The notes below the pieces were generated by a model. That model was given only the letters and a program-made list of their open reading frames with translations, ran no database searches and was not told where the DNA came from. From contig CAZWMS010000022.1 of NCBI GenBank assembly GCA_964635015.1, positions 1 through 26,079 of the forward strand: DNA of 26,079 nucleotides, given 5' to 3'. This stretch comes from CAJWPI01 sp964635015 (GTDB taxonomy: Bacteria > Pseudomonadota > Gammaproteobacteria > Magnimaribacterales > Magnimaribacteraceae). The translations under genes were made by a program, and so were the position numbers. Every line of letters starts with the position of its first letter. Positions within the stretch are counted from its first letter, which is position 1. Below are positions 1-8,094 of this stretch, piece after piece.

Positions 1-1471
1 TAATATCTTTTTTAGTGTAAGGGTAAGAAGAAATGGGACCCTTTTTAAATCGCTCAATTATTATAGGCATGGCATGGCAAAACCCCCTTAAGCCTTCTTT
101 GCTATTTACAAAACCCATACCGCTGTTTTTGACACCTCCAAAAGGTACCTCGTTAATACCATAACTCATTGCCATATCATTTATGGATGCCGCACCTGTT
201 TCAAGATTACTAGCAAGCCTTAGTCCTTTTTTCTTATTTTGCGTCCAAACATTCCCATTTAAACCATATTTTGAATTATTAGCTAAACTCAATGCTTCTT
301 CATCGCTTTTAACTTCTTGTAGACAAACAATGGGTCCAAAAGTCTCTTCATTCATTATAGTCATTGTATTATTGACTTTTTCCAAAACAGTTGGCTCATA
401 GAACAGTCCTTTAAGTTTTGTATTTCTTTTGCCTCCAAGAAGTAAATTAGCGCCCTTACTAACAGCGTCATCTACATGACTTTCTATTATATCAAGCTGT
501 TTATCCCAAAAAGTCGCCCCTATGTCTGCATCAGAATTAACAGATTGTCTTAACTTTCTTGCCTTACTAACAACCATATTACAAAATTTACTATATATTT
601 TTTTATTAACATAAATTCTTTCTGTTCCACAACAATATTGCCCTGTATTCATTAAAGATCCTATGAGTGCTCCATCAGAAGCTTTTTCTAGATCAGCATC
701 TTCACATACTAGCATGGCATCATTACCCCCTAGTTCTAAGGTGAAGGGAGTTAACTGAGATCCACAAATAGAAGCAATTCTTTTCCCTGTAGGAATACTA
801 CCTGTAAACGTAATTTTACTGACTTTACTTTTTACAAGATCCTCCCCTGTTTGACCGTCCCCCAAAACAACCTGGACTAAATTCTTAGGTAAACCTGATC
901 TTAAAAAAAGAGTTTCAACAAGTTTAGAAGAGAAAGGGGTAACTTCAGAAGGTTTTATAATTACAGAGTTACCACCTAATAAGGCCTGCACTGTTGGATT
1001 GATAGCCAATATAAAGGGTCCGTTCCAGGGCGTTATAACGCCGATTACACCTCTAGGTTTATACATTAAAAGAGCTTTCTTCATAAATCTCATAGCTCCA
1101 TGTAGTTTAATTTTTTTTGGTTTAAGAAATTTATGGGCTCTTTTAGCATAGAAGCTTAGGGCATCTACAGCTGCATATACTTCCATAGATACAGCTTCAG
1201 ATTCCGTTTTTCCTGTTTCCTGTATTACTGTTTCAATTATTTCATCTTGATCTTTAAGAATTTGATCGATCATTTTATGTATAAAGTTAGACCTATCTAG
1301 TACAGAGATTTTTTTCCAATCTTCCTGTGCCTTTTTGGATTTATTGATTGCTACCTGTATATCTTCATTTGTAGCACACTCTAATATGCCTAAACTTTGC
1401 ATGTTGACAGGACTAAAAATCTCATATCTCCGTCTGCCATCTTGGTTATCTATAGGTTTATATATAGCCAA
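1..1471 (-). CDS. NAD(P)-dependent aldehyde dehydrogenase, 3' end cut by window edge
   Basis: Oxidises an aldehyde to a carboxylic acid in the cytoplasm. About 490 residues are visible, so only a few C-terminal residues should be missing. The family signatures are present: the ITPWNGP segment near residues 146-152, IIKPSE near 171-176 (cofactor binding), FTGS near 222-225, the general base Glu246 in LELGGN, the nucleophile Cys280 in NTGQYC, and EETFGP near 375-380. The start is taken as TTG at 1471 because a stop codon (TAA) lies directly upstream in frame and a GAGAAG ribosome site sits 6 bases before the TTG. An in-frame ATG at 1510 is separated from the gene by that TAA. The gene is divergent from the sulfotransferase operon. 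Its substrate is unknown; it could oxidise the aldehyde released by the aldolase-like operon at 5168-10087, which is inference. Confidence 0.93.
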   Translation of the reverse strand, partial: MAIYKPIDNQDGRRRYEIFSPVNMQSLGILECATNEDIQVAINKSKKAQEDWKKISVLDRSNFIHKMIDQILKDQDEIIETVIQETGKTESEAVSMEVYAAVDALSFYAKRAHKFLKPKKIKLHGAMRFMKKALLMYKPRGVIGVITPWNGPFILAINPTVQALLGGNSVIIKPSEVTPFSSKLVETLFLRSGLPKNLVQVVLGDGQTGEDLVKSKVSKITFTGSIPTGKRIASICGSQLTPFTLELGGNDAMLVCEDADLEKASDGALIGSLMNTGQYCCGTERIYVNKKIYSKFCNMVVSKARKLRQSVNSDADIGATFWDKQLDIIESHVDDAVSKGANLLLGGKRNTKLKGLFYEPTVLEKVNNTMTIMNEETFGPIVCLQEVKSDEEALSLANNSKYGLNGNVWTQNKKKGLRLASNLETGAASINDMAMSYGINEVPFGGVKNSGMGFVNSKEGLRGFCHAMPIIIERFKKGPISSYPYTKKDI

Positions 1472-1477
1472 TTAAAT

Positions 1478-1483
1478 CTTCTC
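1478..1483 (-). promoter_or_regulatory. Ribosome binding site supporting TTG start
   Basis: GAGAAG on the minus strand, 6 bases upstream of the TTG at 1471. It decides for TTG over internal starts, because the in-frame stop at 1472-1474 rules out any start further upstream. Confidence 0.55.
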
Positions 1484-1627
1484 AGTATAAATAAAATCAT
1501 TGCTAGACATTTGTTCTTATATTTCTAAAAAGTTAAAAGTTATATCTAATTCTGCGTTTAAAGGTGCGGTCATTTTATAAATAGTTTATCGTTATCCTTA
1601 ATGCAGTTTAAACAATGATTTTAAAAA

Positions 1628-2047
1628 ATGTCTATTAAATTAATAAAAACTAAAGAGGATATTCAGATGGCTATAAATTTCTTGAAAGAAAATTTTCAAC
1701 AAGATAAGAATATGCTTGCTTCAAGCATTATTTTTCAGTCAATAAATGGCTATCATTTAAGTAAAATTGATTCTTTAGAGTCTGAATGCAATGTTTTGGC
1801 AAAATGTATTAGGAAGTACTGTGAAGAATCTAATTTACAACTAATCTGGAACGACCTAAAAATAACACAAAAAGCCTATCAAGAAGGGATTTTGCAAAGA
1901 ATTTATCTTTTTTCTCTTTTCAAATTATCTTCCGGAAGAAAACAGTCTATTGACTTTTTCTCTGTCGATTCTATGAAAAGTATTCATAATTTGGAAACTA
2001 AAGCTATTTTTGCTGAAGATGGTTTATTACATATAATTGATTTATGA
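1628..2047 (+). CDS. Hypothetical protein, 139 residues
   Basis: I do not recognise this protein. It is soluble-looking: no signal peptide and no membrane segment. It is rich in Lys, Glu, Ile and Leu and reads as mixed helices, with three scattered cysteines (around residues 54, 60 and 65) that do not form a clear metal motif. It starts the four-gene operon and its stop overlaps the start of the DUF1214 gene by 4 bases (ATGA), so the two are probably translationally coupled. That coupling suggests it works with the DUF1214 protein or the sulfotransferase behind it. The 156 bases upstream hold its promoter and that of the divergent aldehyde dehydrogenase, but I see no convincing -35/-10 pair. 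Confidence 0.75.
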   Translation: MSIKLIKTKEDIQMAINFLKENFQQDKNMLASSIIFQSINGYHLSKIDSLESECNVLAKCIRKYCEESNLQLIWNDLKITQKAYQEGILQRIYLFSLFKLSSGRKQSIDFFSVDSMKSIHNLETKAIFAEDGLLHIIDL

Positions 2048-3138
2048 ATGAAGAAAAAGACAAAAATCTAAAACTTAAGGTGTGGGAAGAGTTCTGTAAT
2101 TCTTTAAAAAAATCAGGCTCAATTATTCTTAACGAAAAAGACATAGATGAATTAGATATGGTAGAAGGATGGAGGTATCTTACTCGCCTAACTAGATTGG
2201 GTTTAGAAATGGCATTGGAGAATAATAATCCTTATTTTCCTAGTTTTTATAGCCTTTCCCACGAAACAGCAAAAATCGGAGCTGATAACCCTGATAATAT
2301 ATATCTAAACGCAAGTATTGATGGAAATTGTGACTATAGAATATGGGGAACTCGAGGCACAGTACACTATTTAAGTTTTGGTACTAAATCTAATAAGTAT
2401 GATCAGGATGGAACTATGGAAACAACTGGAGAATTAGATTCTAAAGATATAAAAATTGAAAATGACGGATCTTTCCAAATTTTATTAAGTAAAAATAAAA
2501 AACCAGACAACTGGCTTTCTTTAAAAGAAAATACGAATATGGTAATAGTTCGTCAAACTTTTTTAGACAGAAAACAAGAAGAGGCTTCAAACCTAAATAT
2601 TGAATGTTTAAATTCTCCTACTTCTCCGGAAGCTCTAAATCTAAAATTTGTTACACAAAGCCTTCAAAAAGTTTCAGCATTTGTTGAGGGAACTGCTTCA
2701 ACTTTTGTGAAATGGACTAATATATTTAAGCAAGAACCTAATTCGCTACCTCTTCAAGACCAAACTATGTACCAATCAGCAGGAGGAGATCCAAATATAT
2801 ATTATTTACATGGATATTGGCATCTAGAAGAAAATGAAGCATTGGTAATAAAAACTGGCGTACCAGACTGTGAGTATTGGAATTTTCAACTTGATAATTA
2901 CTGGATGGAATCTTTAGATTATAGATATCATAGAATCTCTTTAAATAATAAATCAGCAGTATTAGAAAAAAATAAAGAATTAAAAATAATTATTTCTGCA
3001 ACAAACCCTAATATGAATAATTGGATAGAAACTGCTGGTCATAATCATGGAACTATGTTGTTAAGGTGGGTTAATGCTTCAAGTTATCCAGAGCCTATAA
3101 CTGAAATTAAGAAAATAGAAGATCTAAAGAATGACTAA
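2044..3138 (+). CDS. DUF1214 domain-containing protein
   Basis: The C-terminal third looks like the DUF1214 domain: a YYLHGYWHLEENEALVI-type strand at residues 253-269, the Trp/Tyr-rich CEYWNFQLDNYWMES segment at 276-290 and GHNHGTMLLRW at 332-342. The N-terminal half (a helical segment, then beta-rich sequence from about residue 88) is the variable part often found with this domain. There is no signal peptide. The biochemical role of DUF1214 is not established. Members are often encoded near lipid- or steroid-related genes, which is general knowledge and not proof. It overlaps the upstream gene by 4 bases and the downstream sulfotransferase by 8 bases, so all three are in one transcript. The histidines in GHNHG are the most obvious candidates for a functional site. 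Confidence 0.75.
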   Translation: MNEEKDKNLKLKVWEEFCNSLKKSGSIILNEKDIDELDMVEGWRYLTRLTRLGLEMALENNNPYFPSFYSLSHETAKIGADNPDNIYLNASIDGNCDYRIWGTRGTVHYLSFGTKSNKYDQDGTMETTGELDSKDIKIENDGSFQILLSKNKKPDNWLSLKENTNMVIVRQTFLDRKQEEASNLNIECLNSPTSPEALNLKFVTQSLQKVSAFVEGTASTFVKWTNIFKQEPNSLPLQDQTMYQSAGGDPNIYYLHGYWHLEENEALVIKTGVPDCEYWNFQLDNYWMESLDYRYHRISLNNKSAVLEKNKELKIIISATNPNMNNWIETAGHNHGTMLLRWVNASSYPEPITEIKKIEDLKND

Positions 3139-4291
3139 ATTCTCAAAAGATCTTCACTATACTGACTTGATGTCAGAAGTTGCCAAGATGACAAAACTAG
3201 AAAATTTTGGTAATCCCCTGCACATAAAAGGCCTTGGAGAACTAGTAAGCAGTATTAACAAAGAAGCTTTACTAAATCAGGTGGGTATTGAAGCCCAAAA
3301 AAAGAGAATAATAGGCATTTTAATTAACAGATTAAGATTTGAGAATGATTTGTTAAAGTTTCCTGAAATACAAGAAGAAGAAATTAATAATCCTATTTTT
3401 ATTGTGGGTCTTCCTAGAACTGGTAGCACGATGATCCACAGGCTACTTTCTACCGATATTAATCATACCTCAATGCTTTGGTGGGAGGGAAGGAATCCTT
3501 CCAAATTAGAAAATGAAGAGAGAGGAAAGTCTTTAAAGAGAATAGAAATTGGAAAAGAAGAGGTGGAGTTATTACTAAAGGCATCACCAGATTTATTGAA
3601 AATTCACCCAATGGATGCCATGGCGCCTGATGAAGAGATTCTTTTATTAGAGCATTCTTTTTTTAGTACAGTTCCTGAGTCTTTTATGTACTTACCCTCT
3701 TATTCAAGATGGATAGAAAGTCAAGACCATACAACTGCCTATGAATATCTAAAATCTTTTCTACAATATCTTCAATGGCAAAGCCTTAGTAGATTAGATA
3801 AGAGATGGATCTTAAAAACGCCCCATCATATGGGCTATGTAGATATAATTTTAAAAGTCTTTCCAGGTGCAAAAATTATCCAAACACATAGAAATCCACT
3901 AGATACAATTCCTTCTTACTGCTCCATGGTTACTACTCTTGCTGAACCATTGACTGATAGTTTAGATCTATCTTTACTCAGTAATCATTGGGAAAAAAAA
4001 TTAGCAAGAGTTATGGAACATTGCATGGAAGTATCCAGATTTAATCCAAAAAAATTTATAGATATTAATTATATTCATTTAATTAAAAATCCATTACACG
4101 AATTAGAGAAGATCTATGAGTTTATTGATAAGCCTTTTGCTTCAACAACAAGGGATGGAATGCAAAAATGGCTAATACAAAATAAACAACATAAACATGG
4201 ACAGCATAATTATTCATCTGCAAACTATGGATTGAGAGATGAAATAATCACTAAAGATTTTAGTAAATATATAGATACCTACATTAGTTAA
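3131..4291 (+). CDS. PAPS-dependent sulfotransferase family protein
   Basis: Predicted to transfer a sulfuryl group from PAPS to a hydroxyl or amine of a small acceptor in the cytoplasm. The 5'-phosphosulfate loop is IFIVGLPRTGSTMIHRLL at residues 89-106, preceded by about 88 residues of helical sequence. The 3'-phosphate region is ILKTPHH at 227-233, followed by KIIQTHRNPLDTIPSY at 248-263 with Arg254 in the expected position. The length of 386 residues fits the bacterial sulfotransferase family 3 group. The acceptor cannot be read from the sequence. Neighbours (DUF1214 protein, amidohydrolase-fold protein, and acyl-CoA genes in the facing operon) suggest a lipid or sterol-like alcohol. No PAPS synthesis genes are in the window. 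Confidence 0.9.
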   Translation: MTKFSKDLHYTDLMSEVAKMTKLENFGNPLHIKGLGELVSSINKEALLNQVGIEAQKKRIIGILINRLRFENDLLKFPEIQEEEINNPIFIVGLPRTGSTMIHRLLSTDINHTSMLWWEGRNPSKLENEERGKSLKRIEIGKEEVELLLKASPDLLKIHPMDAMAPDEEILLLEHSFFSTVPESFMYLPSYSRWIESQDHTTAYEYLKSFLQYLQWQSLSRLDKRWILKTPHHMGYVDIILKVFPGAKIIQTHRNPLDTIPSYCSMVTTLAEPLTDSLDLSLLSNHWEKKLARVMEHCMEVSRFNPKKFIDINYIHLIKNPLHELEKIYEFIDKPFASTTRDGMQKWLIQNKQHKHGQHNYSSANYGLRDEIITKDFSKYIDTYIS

Positions 4292-4295
4292 CATC

Positions 4296-5171
4296 ATGAG
4301 TTATCCAAAGAATATTCCAATTATTGATCTTATGATGGGCATTCCCTTTAATGAAGATAGAAGCAACTGGTACGAATTTATGAAACCTCTGCTTTTAGAT
4401 AAAGAAAGCAAAGAAATGTTTACCTTCCCTGCTGAATATATGTTCAAAGATGTGCCTAAAACGGGAAATCAGAAAGACTTTCCAGCCTACGTAATTAGAG
4501 AGATGGATAAATATCGAATTTCAAAAGCTAATATCGGTTTTAATGAAGATCAACCCGAAATCATAGATTCAATAAAACGATATCCAGACAGATTCTTTTT
4601 AAACTATCCTGCTAATCCAAATAAAGGAATGGATGAAGTCAGAGAAATTAGAAGGCTTCATAAAAAATATAATATAAAGTCTGTAGATGCATTTCCATCT
4701 GGACTTTGCCCTCAAGTCCCAATAAACGATAAAAAATGGTATCCAATATATGCAGCCTGTGTTGATTTAGATATTCCTTTCTGTTGTTGTGTTGGTGTCC
4801 CTGGACCTAGACTACCCATGGAACCTCAACGAGTTGAATTAATTGATGAAGTTTGCTGGTTCTTTCCAGAGCTAAAGTTTGTTATGAAGCATGGAGCAGA
4901 ACCATGGGAGGAGTTAGCAGTTAAACTAATGCTTAAATATCCAAATCTTTTCTATATGACTAGTGCCTTTTCACCAAAATACTATCCAAAACCTATTATT
5001 GATTTTGCTAATACGAGAGGTACAAATAAAATTATGTATGCAGGTTATTTTCCCATGGGTTTATCCCTCGAAAGAATTTTTAAAGACATGGAGAAAGTTC
5101 CTTTCAAATCTGAAGTGTGGCCTAAATTCTTATCTGAAAATGCTATTAAGGTATTTAACTTAAATACTTAA
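4296..5171 (+). CDS. Amidohydrolase-related TIM-barrel protein lacking the usual metal ligands
   Basis: The overall pattern matches the amidohydrolase 2 (ACMSD-like) family: strand 1 with IPIID at residues 7-11, a PIYAACVDLDIPF segment at 149-161, KFVMKHGAEPWEEL at 194-207, and a last strand with KIMYAGYFP near 245-253. Canonical metal residues are mostly gone. The DxHxH of strand 1 is replaced by IIDLMMG, the His of the usual HTG after strand 5 by CysValGly (166-168 region), and the Asp of the usual GSDYP-type motif by Tyr (AGYFP). Only His199 in KHG remains. Either the protein uses a different chemistry or it is a pseudoenzyme or binding protein. It begins 4 bases after the sulfotransferase stop, so it belongs to that operon. 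Its stop codon overlaps that of the facing rubredoxin gene. Confidence 0.8.
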   Translation: MSYPKNIPIIDLMMGIPFNEDRSNWYEFMKPLLLDKESKEMFTFPAEYMFKDVPKTGNQKDFPAYVIREMDKYRISKANIGFNEDQPEIIDSIKRYPDRFFLNYPANPNKGMDEVREIRRLHKKYNIKSVDAFPSGLCPQVPINDKKWYPIYAACVDLDIPFCCCVGVPGPRLPMEPQRVELIDEVCWFFPELKFVMKHGAEPWEELAVKLMLKYPNLFYMTSAFSPKYYPKPIIDFANTRGTNKIMYAGYFPMGLSLERIFKDMEKVPFKSEVWPKFLSENAIKVFNLNT

Positions 5172-5341
5172 TTTTCTTTCATTATCTCATAATCAAACTT
5201 TGATACTCCGCAATTGGTACAACACCAATCATCAGGTATGTCCTCGAACTTTGTACCAGGAGCAATACCTTCGTCGGGTATCCCTTGTTCTTCATCATAT
5301 ATATGACCACATATAACGCATTGCCATTTTGAACTAGCCAT
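5168..5341 (-). CDS. Rubredoxin, 57 residues
   Basis: Small one-iron electron carrier. The reading frame from ATG at 5341 gives a complete rubredoxin: first iron loop CVICG at residues 8-12, then the family-typical YDEEQGIPDEGIAPGTKFEDIPDDW stretch broken only by normal substitutions, and the second loop CTNCG at 41-45. The position before Cys41 is also Cys (CC) and the usual Pro after Cys41 is Thr, so the second loop is slightly unusual. It starts 2 bases after the crotonase stop and is the last gene of the seven-gene minus operon. Rubredoxins feed electrons to oxygenases such as alkane hydroxylases or to peroxide-reducing enzymes. No such partner is in the window. Confidence 0.93.
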   Translation of the reverse strand: MASSKWQCVICGHIYDEEQGIPDEGIAPGTKFEDIPDDWCCTNCGVSKFDYEIMKEN

Positions 5342-5343
5342 AA

Positions 5344-6159
5344 TTATTTTCCTTTAAAAATAGCCTTTCTTTTTTCAGAAAAAGCAGACAATCCCTCTTT
5401 GGCATCTTCAGATTCAAAGACCGGCCATCCTAATTCTAATTCCTTTTCCAAAGCCTCTTTTTCAGAAGTTTCTCCATGCAAATCTCTTAAACTCTTCATA
5501 ATTGCCTTAATAGACACAGGAGAGTTTTCAGCTACCTGTAGGGCTAATTCCAGAGCTTTATCAAAAGCCTTTCCTGGTTTAGAAATATGTCCGATAAGAC
5601 CATATTCTTTTGCTTCTTGAGCAGTTATTCTTCTTCCTGTCAATAACATGTCTGCTGCTAGGGTGTAAGGGATTTGTCTAGGTATTCTAACAGTAGCTCC
5701 TCCCAAGGGAAATAAACCTCTTTTAGCTTCTGTTAAACCAAAAGTCGCTGTTTCCGAAGCTACTCGGATATCAGAGCCATGTAGAATTTCAGTTCCCCCT
5801 GCCAAAGCAAAACCTTCTACTGCAGCCAAAATAGGTTTATAAGGTCTATTGTGTCTCAATAGTGCTTGCCAATGTAAATCTGGTATGTCTTTCATACGTT
5901 TCTGTATTTCTTCATTGCCTTGATCTCCAGAATACATAGCACCTAAATCAGCACCGGAACAAAAAACATCATTAGTCCCTGTAATAAGAGCACATCTTAT
6001 ATCATCATTTTTATCTAACTCTCGCCATGCATCGTAAACTCTTACCAACATATCAGGGCTAAGAGCATTTCTCTTCTCAGGCCTATTAAGCCTAATGATC
6101 ATAATGTGGTCTCGAATCTCAATTAATGCATGTTGAGTTGAATTTTTATTCATAGTCAC
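5344..6159 (-). CDS. Enoyl-CoA hydratase/isomerase (crotonase) family protein
   Basis: Acts on an acyl-CoA thioester, most probably adding water to a 2-enoyl-CoA. The oxyanion-hole segments are FCSGADL at residues 66-72 and AVEGFALAGG at 113-122. Both acidic residues of true hydratases are present: Glu124 in GGTEIL and Glu144 in GLTEAKRG. The length of 271 residues is normal. ATG codons at positions 1 and 3 are both possible starts. It lies 18 bases downstream of the methyltransferase and 2 bases upstream of rubredoxin. In an operon with Ltp/DUF35 aldolase-like genes, a hydratase would make the beta-hydroxyacyl-CoA that such an aldolase cleaves; this role is inferred from steroid side-chain pathways. 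Confidence 0.9.
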   Translation of the reverse strand: MTMNKNSTQHALIEIRDHIMIIRLNRPEKRNALSPDMLVRVYDAWRELDKNDDIRCALITGTNDVFCSGADLGAMYSGDQGNEEIQKRMKDIPDLHWQALLRHNRPYKPILAAVEGFALAGGTEILHGSDIRVASETATFGLTEAKRGLFPLGGATVRIPRQIPYTLAADMLLTGRRITAQEAKEYGLIGHISKPGKAFDKALELALQVAENSPVSIKAIMKSLRDLHGETSEKEALEKELELGWPVFESEDAKEGLSAFSEKRKAIFKGK

Positions 6160-6177
6160 TTATATATTTTCATTTAC

Positions 6178-6930
6178 TTAATTGGTGGGTTTTATAAATA
6201 ACAGGGTCATTCTGTCACTTTCCCCTATTTCTATATATCTTTGCTTGTCTAAGTCTTCTAGTCTTAAACTGGGAGGTAATGTCCAAACTCCCTTAGGGTG
6301 ATCTTTAGTGTCCTTGGGATTGGCATTTATCTCTGACTTTGCCAACAGTTTAAATCCGTGTTTAAGAGCTACTTGTATCGCATGGTCTTCAGTAACATAT
6401 CCACTTTTTTTCATAGTTTCTAGGTCTGTACCAGAATTTGCTCTGTGCTCTACTACACCAAATTTTCCGCCTGGTTTAAGGACTTTAAAAGAATTACTAA
6501 AAATAGATTCTATTTGAGGTCCAAGCCAATTGTGTAGATTTCTAAAAGTAATTACAGCATCAACACTATTTTCTTTTGCAAAAATAGAATTTAAACTCAC
6601 TATCTCTACTCTGCCATACATAGAACTGCTATCCATTTTCTTTTTAAATTTCTCCATATAATAATCACCCTGAGCTGTGATAAGAGTTCCTGGATAATGA
6701 ATATAATTTGCTAATATTTCGGTGTACCAACCTCCTCCAGGATTTAATTCAACTACAGTCATATCCGGTTTTATACCAAAAAAAGTAAGGGTTTCTTTGG
6801 GATGTCTATAAATATCTCTTTTTATATTTTCAATATCTCTTTCTTCGCTTTCTATAGACTCTTTAAGGCTATGAGCGTCAATTGAACTCATGAACATAAA
6901 TAAACTTAAAATTATTGATATATATTTCAT
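6178..6930 (-). CDS. Exported class I SAM-dependent methyltransferase-like protein
   Basis: A Rossmann-fold methyltransferase domain follows a clear Sec signal peptide (MKYISIILSLFMFMSSIDA, cleavage near residue 19-20). SAM-binding motif I is VVELNPGGGWYTEIL at residues 59-73, a NLHNW segment follows at 131-135, and LKPGGKFGVVEHR is at 151-163. HPKGVWTLPPS near 211-221 is typical of the COG4798-type predicted methyltransferases, which are commonly exported. The substrate is unknown, and SAM is not expected in the periplasm, so either the protein has another ligand or export is not what it seems. A strong AAGGAG site overlaps the stop codon of the upstream thiolase-like gene. It is the fifth gene of the operon. 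Confidence 0.85.
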   Translation of the reverse strand: MKYISIILSLFMFMSSIDAHSLKESIESEERDIENIKRDIYRHPKETLTFFGIKPDMTVVELNPGGGWYTEILANYIHYPGTLITAQGDYYMEKFKKKMDSSSMYGRVEIVSLNSIFAKENSVDAVITFRNLHNWLGPQIESIFSNSFKVLKPGGKFGVVEHRANSGTDLETMKKSGYVTEDHAIQVALKHGFKLLAKSEINANPKDTKDHPKGVWTLPPSLRLEDLDKQRYIEIGESDRMTLLFIKPTN

Positions 6931-6935
6931 TTTTT

Positions 6936-6941
6936 CTCCTT
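6936..6941 (-). promoter_or_regulatory. Strong ribosome binding site overlapping upstream stop codon
   Basis: AAGGAG lies 5 bases before the methyltransferase ATG and shares bases with the TAA stop of the thiolase-like gene (6940-6942). It fixes the start that includes the signal peptide and suggests translational coupling. Confidence 0.7.
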
Positions 6942-8094
6942 AAGGTTTATAAGTACCTACTATCCACATTGCGAAAAATTGGGCCCCGCCTCCAAAGGCA
7001 TGACCTAAAGCTAATTTAGCATCTTCTACTTGAAATTCTCCAGCTTTATTTCTAACTTGTTGAGCTGCTTCTCCAAATCTTAATAAACCTGAAGCTCCAA
7101 TTGGATTAGAAGATAGGACGCCGCCCGACATATTTACTGGAAATTTACCTTCTAAAGAAGTTTCTCCTTTTTCTGTCATTTTCCAACCCTCCCCTATATT
7201 AGCTAAGTGAAGATTTTCTAACCACATAGGTTCATACCAGCTGAAAGGAACGTATATCTCAGCACAATCAATTTCCTTTAGAGGGTTCTTTATACCTGCC
7301 TTCTTAAAAACATCTTTAGCACACAAACTCCCAGCTTGAGGATTTACTGCGTCTCTTCCAGCATACATTGTTGGCTCTGATCTCATGGAAGTTGCATGTA
7401 TCCATGCGGGGAACTGGTTCTTATCTACACTCTTTTCTGATGAAATTACAAGTGAGCATGCTCCGTCTGATGATGGACAGCTTTCTAAAAAAGTTAATGG
7501 ATCCCATAACATAGGTGATTGTTCTACCATTTCTAGATTTATATCTGGAATATGTAAATGAGCATAAGGATTCTTCAAAGCATTTATTCTGTCTTTTACA
7601 GCAACCATTCTTCCTATATGTTCTGGAACTTTGAATCGTCTCTTATACTCCCTCATATAAGGGGTGAAATAGCCCCCTGCACCTGCATTGATTAGCGGGG
7701 CGTAAGGAACTGTTGTTGAAAGAGCCCACATAGCATTAGATTCAGATTGTTTCTCAAAGGTTGATACTAATACCCTCTCGAACAATCCACTTTGTACATA
7801 AGAGGCAGCAACAATTCCCGTACTACCTCCTACACTTCCTGCAGTATGAACTCTTAAAATTGGTTTATTATTAGCAACCAAGGCGTCTGATAAGTAAAGT
7901 TCAGGCATCATAACTCCCTCGAACATATCTGGAGCCTTTCCAAGTATTACAGCATCTATATCATTCCAATCTAAATTTGCATCTATTAATGCTTTTTCTG
8001 CTGATTCTCTTACCAAGCCTGCTATAGAGACGTCTCCATTCTTGCTAGAATGTTTAGTCTGTCCCATTCCAACAACCGCTGCTAGTTCAGTCAT
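6940..8094 (-). CDS. Thiolase-fold Ltp-like protein, probable aldolase subunit
   Basis: The thiolase/SCP-x fold is recognisable throughout the 384 residues, but the catalytic residues of thiolases are replaced. The nucleophile Cys site reads VHTAGSVGGS (82-91) with no Cys. The GHP histidine site reads SGGVLSSNPIGASG (323-336) with Asn330. The C-terminal CxG site reads GHAFGGGAQ (364-372). This is the pattern of Ltp-type lipid-transfer-protein thiolase homologues, which in steroid side-chain degradation pair with DUF35 proteins and catalyse retro-aldol cleavage of a beta-hydroxyacyl-CoA. The AEIYVPFSWYEP segment at 278-289 replaces the NEAF region. It overlaps the preceding paralogue by 8 bases. 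Aldolase function is inferred from family and context. Confidence 0.85.
   Translation of the reverse strand: MTELAAVVGMGQTKHSSKNGDVSIAGLVRESAEKALIDANLDWNDIDAVILGKAPDMFEGVMMPELYLSDALVANNKPILRVHTAGSVGGSTGIVAASYVQSGLFERVLVSTFEKQSESNAMWALSTTVPYAPLINAGAGGYFTPYMREYKRRFKVPEHIGRMVAVKDRINALKNPYAHLHIPDINLEMVEQSPMLWDPLTFLESCPSSDGACSLVISSEKSVDKNQFPAWIHATSMRSEPTMYAGRDAVNPQAGSLCAKDVFKKAGIKNPLKEIDCAEIYVPFSWYEPMWLENLHLANIGEGWKMTEKGETSLEGKFPVNMSGGVLSSNPIGASGLLRFGEAAQQVRNKAGEFQVEDAKLALGHAFGGGAQFFAMWIVGTYKP

Noticed and set aside
183..401. Plus-strand open frame of 72 codons
   Set aside because: It lies on the opposite strand of the aldehyde dehydrogenase, whose motifs cover this stretch.
1502..1575. Two very short minus-strand open frames upstream of the aldehyde dehydrogenase
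   Set aside because: They have 12 and 18 codons with no strong ribosome site; only the first is mentioned, as it bears on the start codon.
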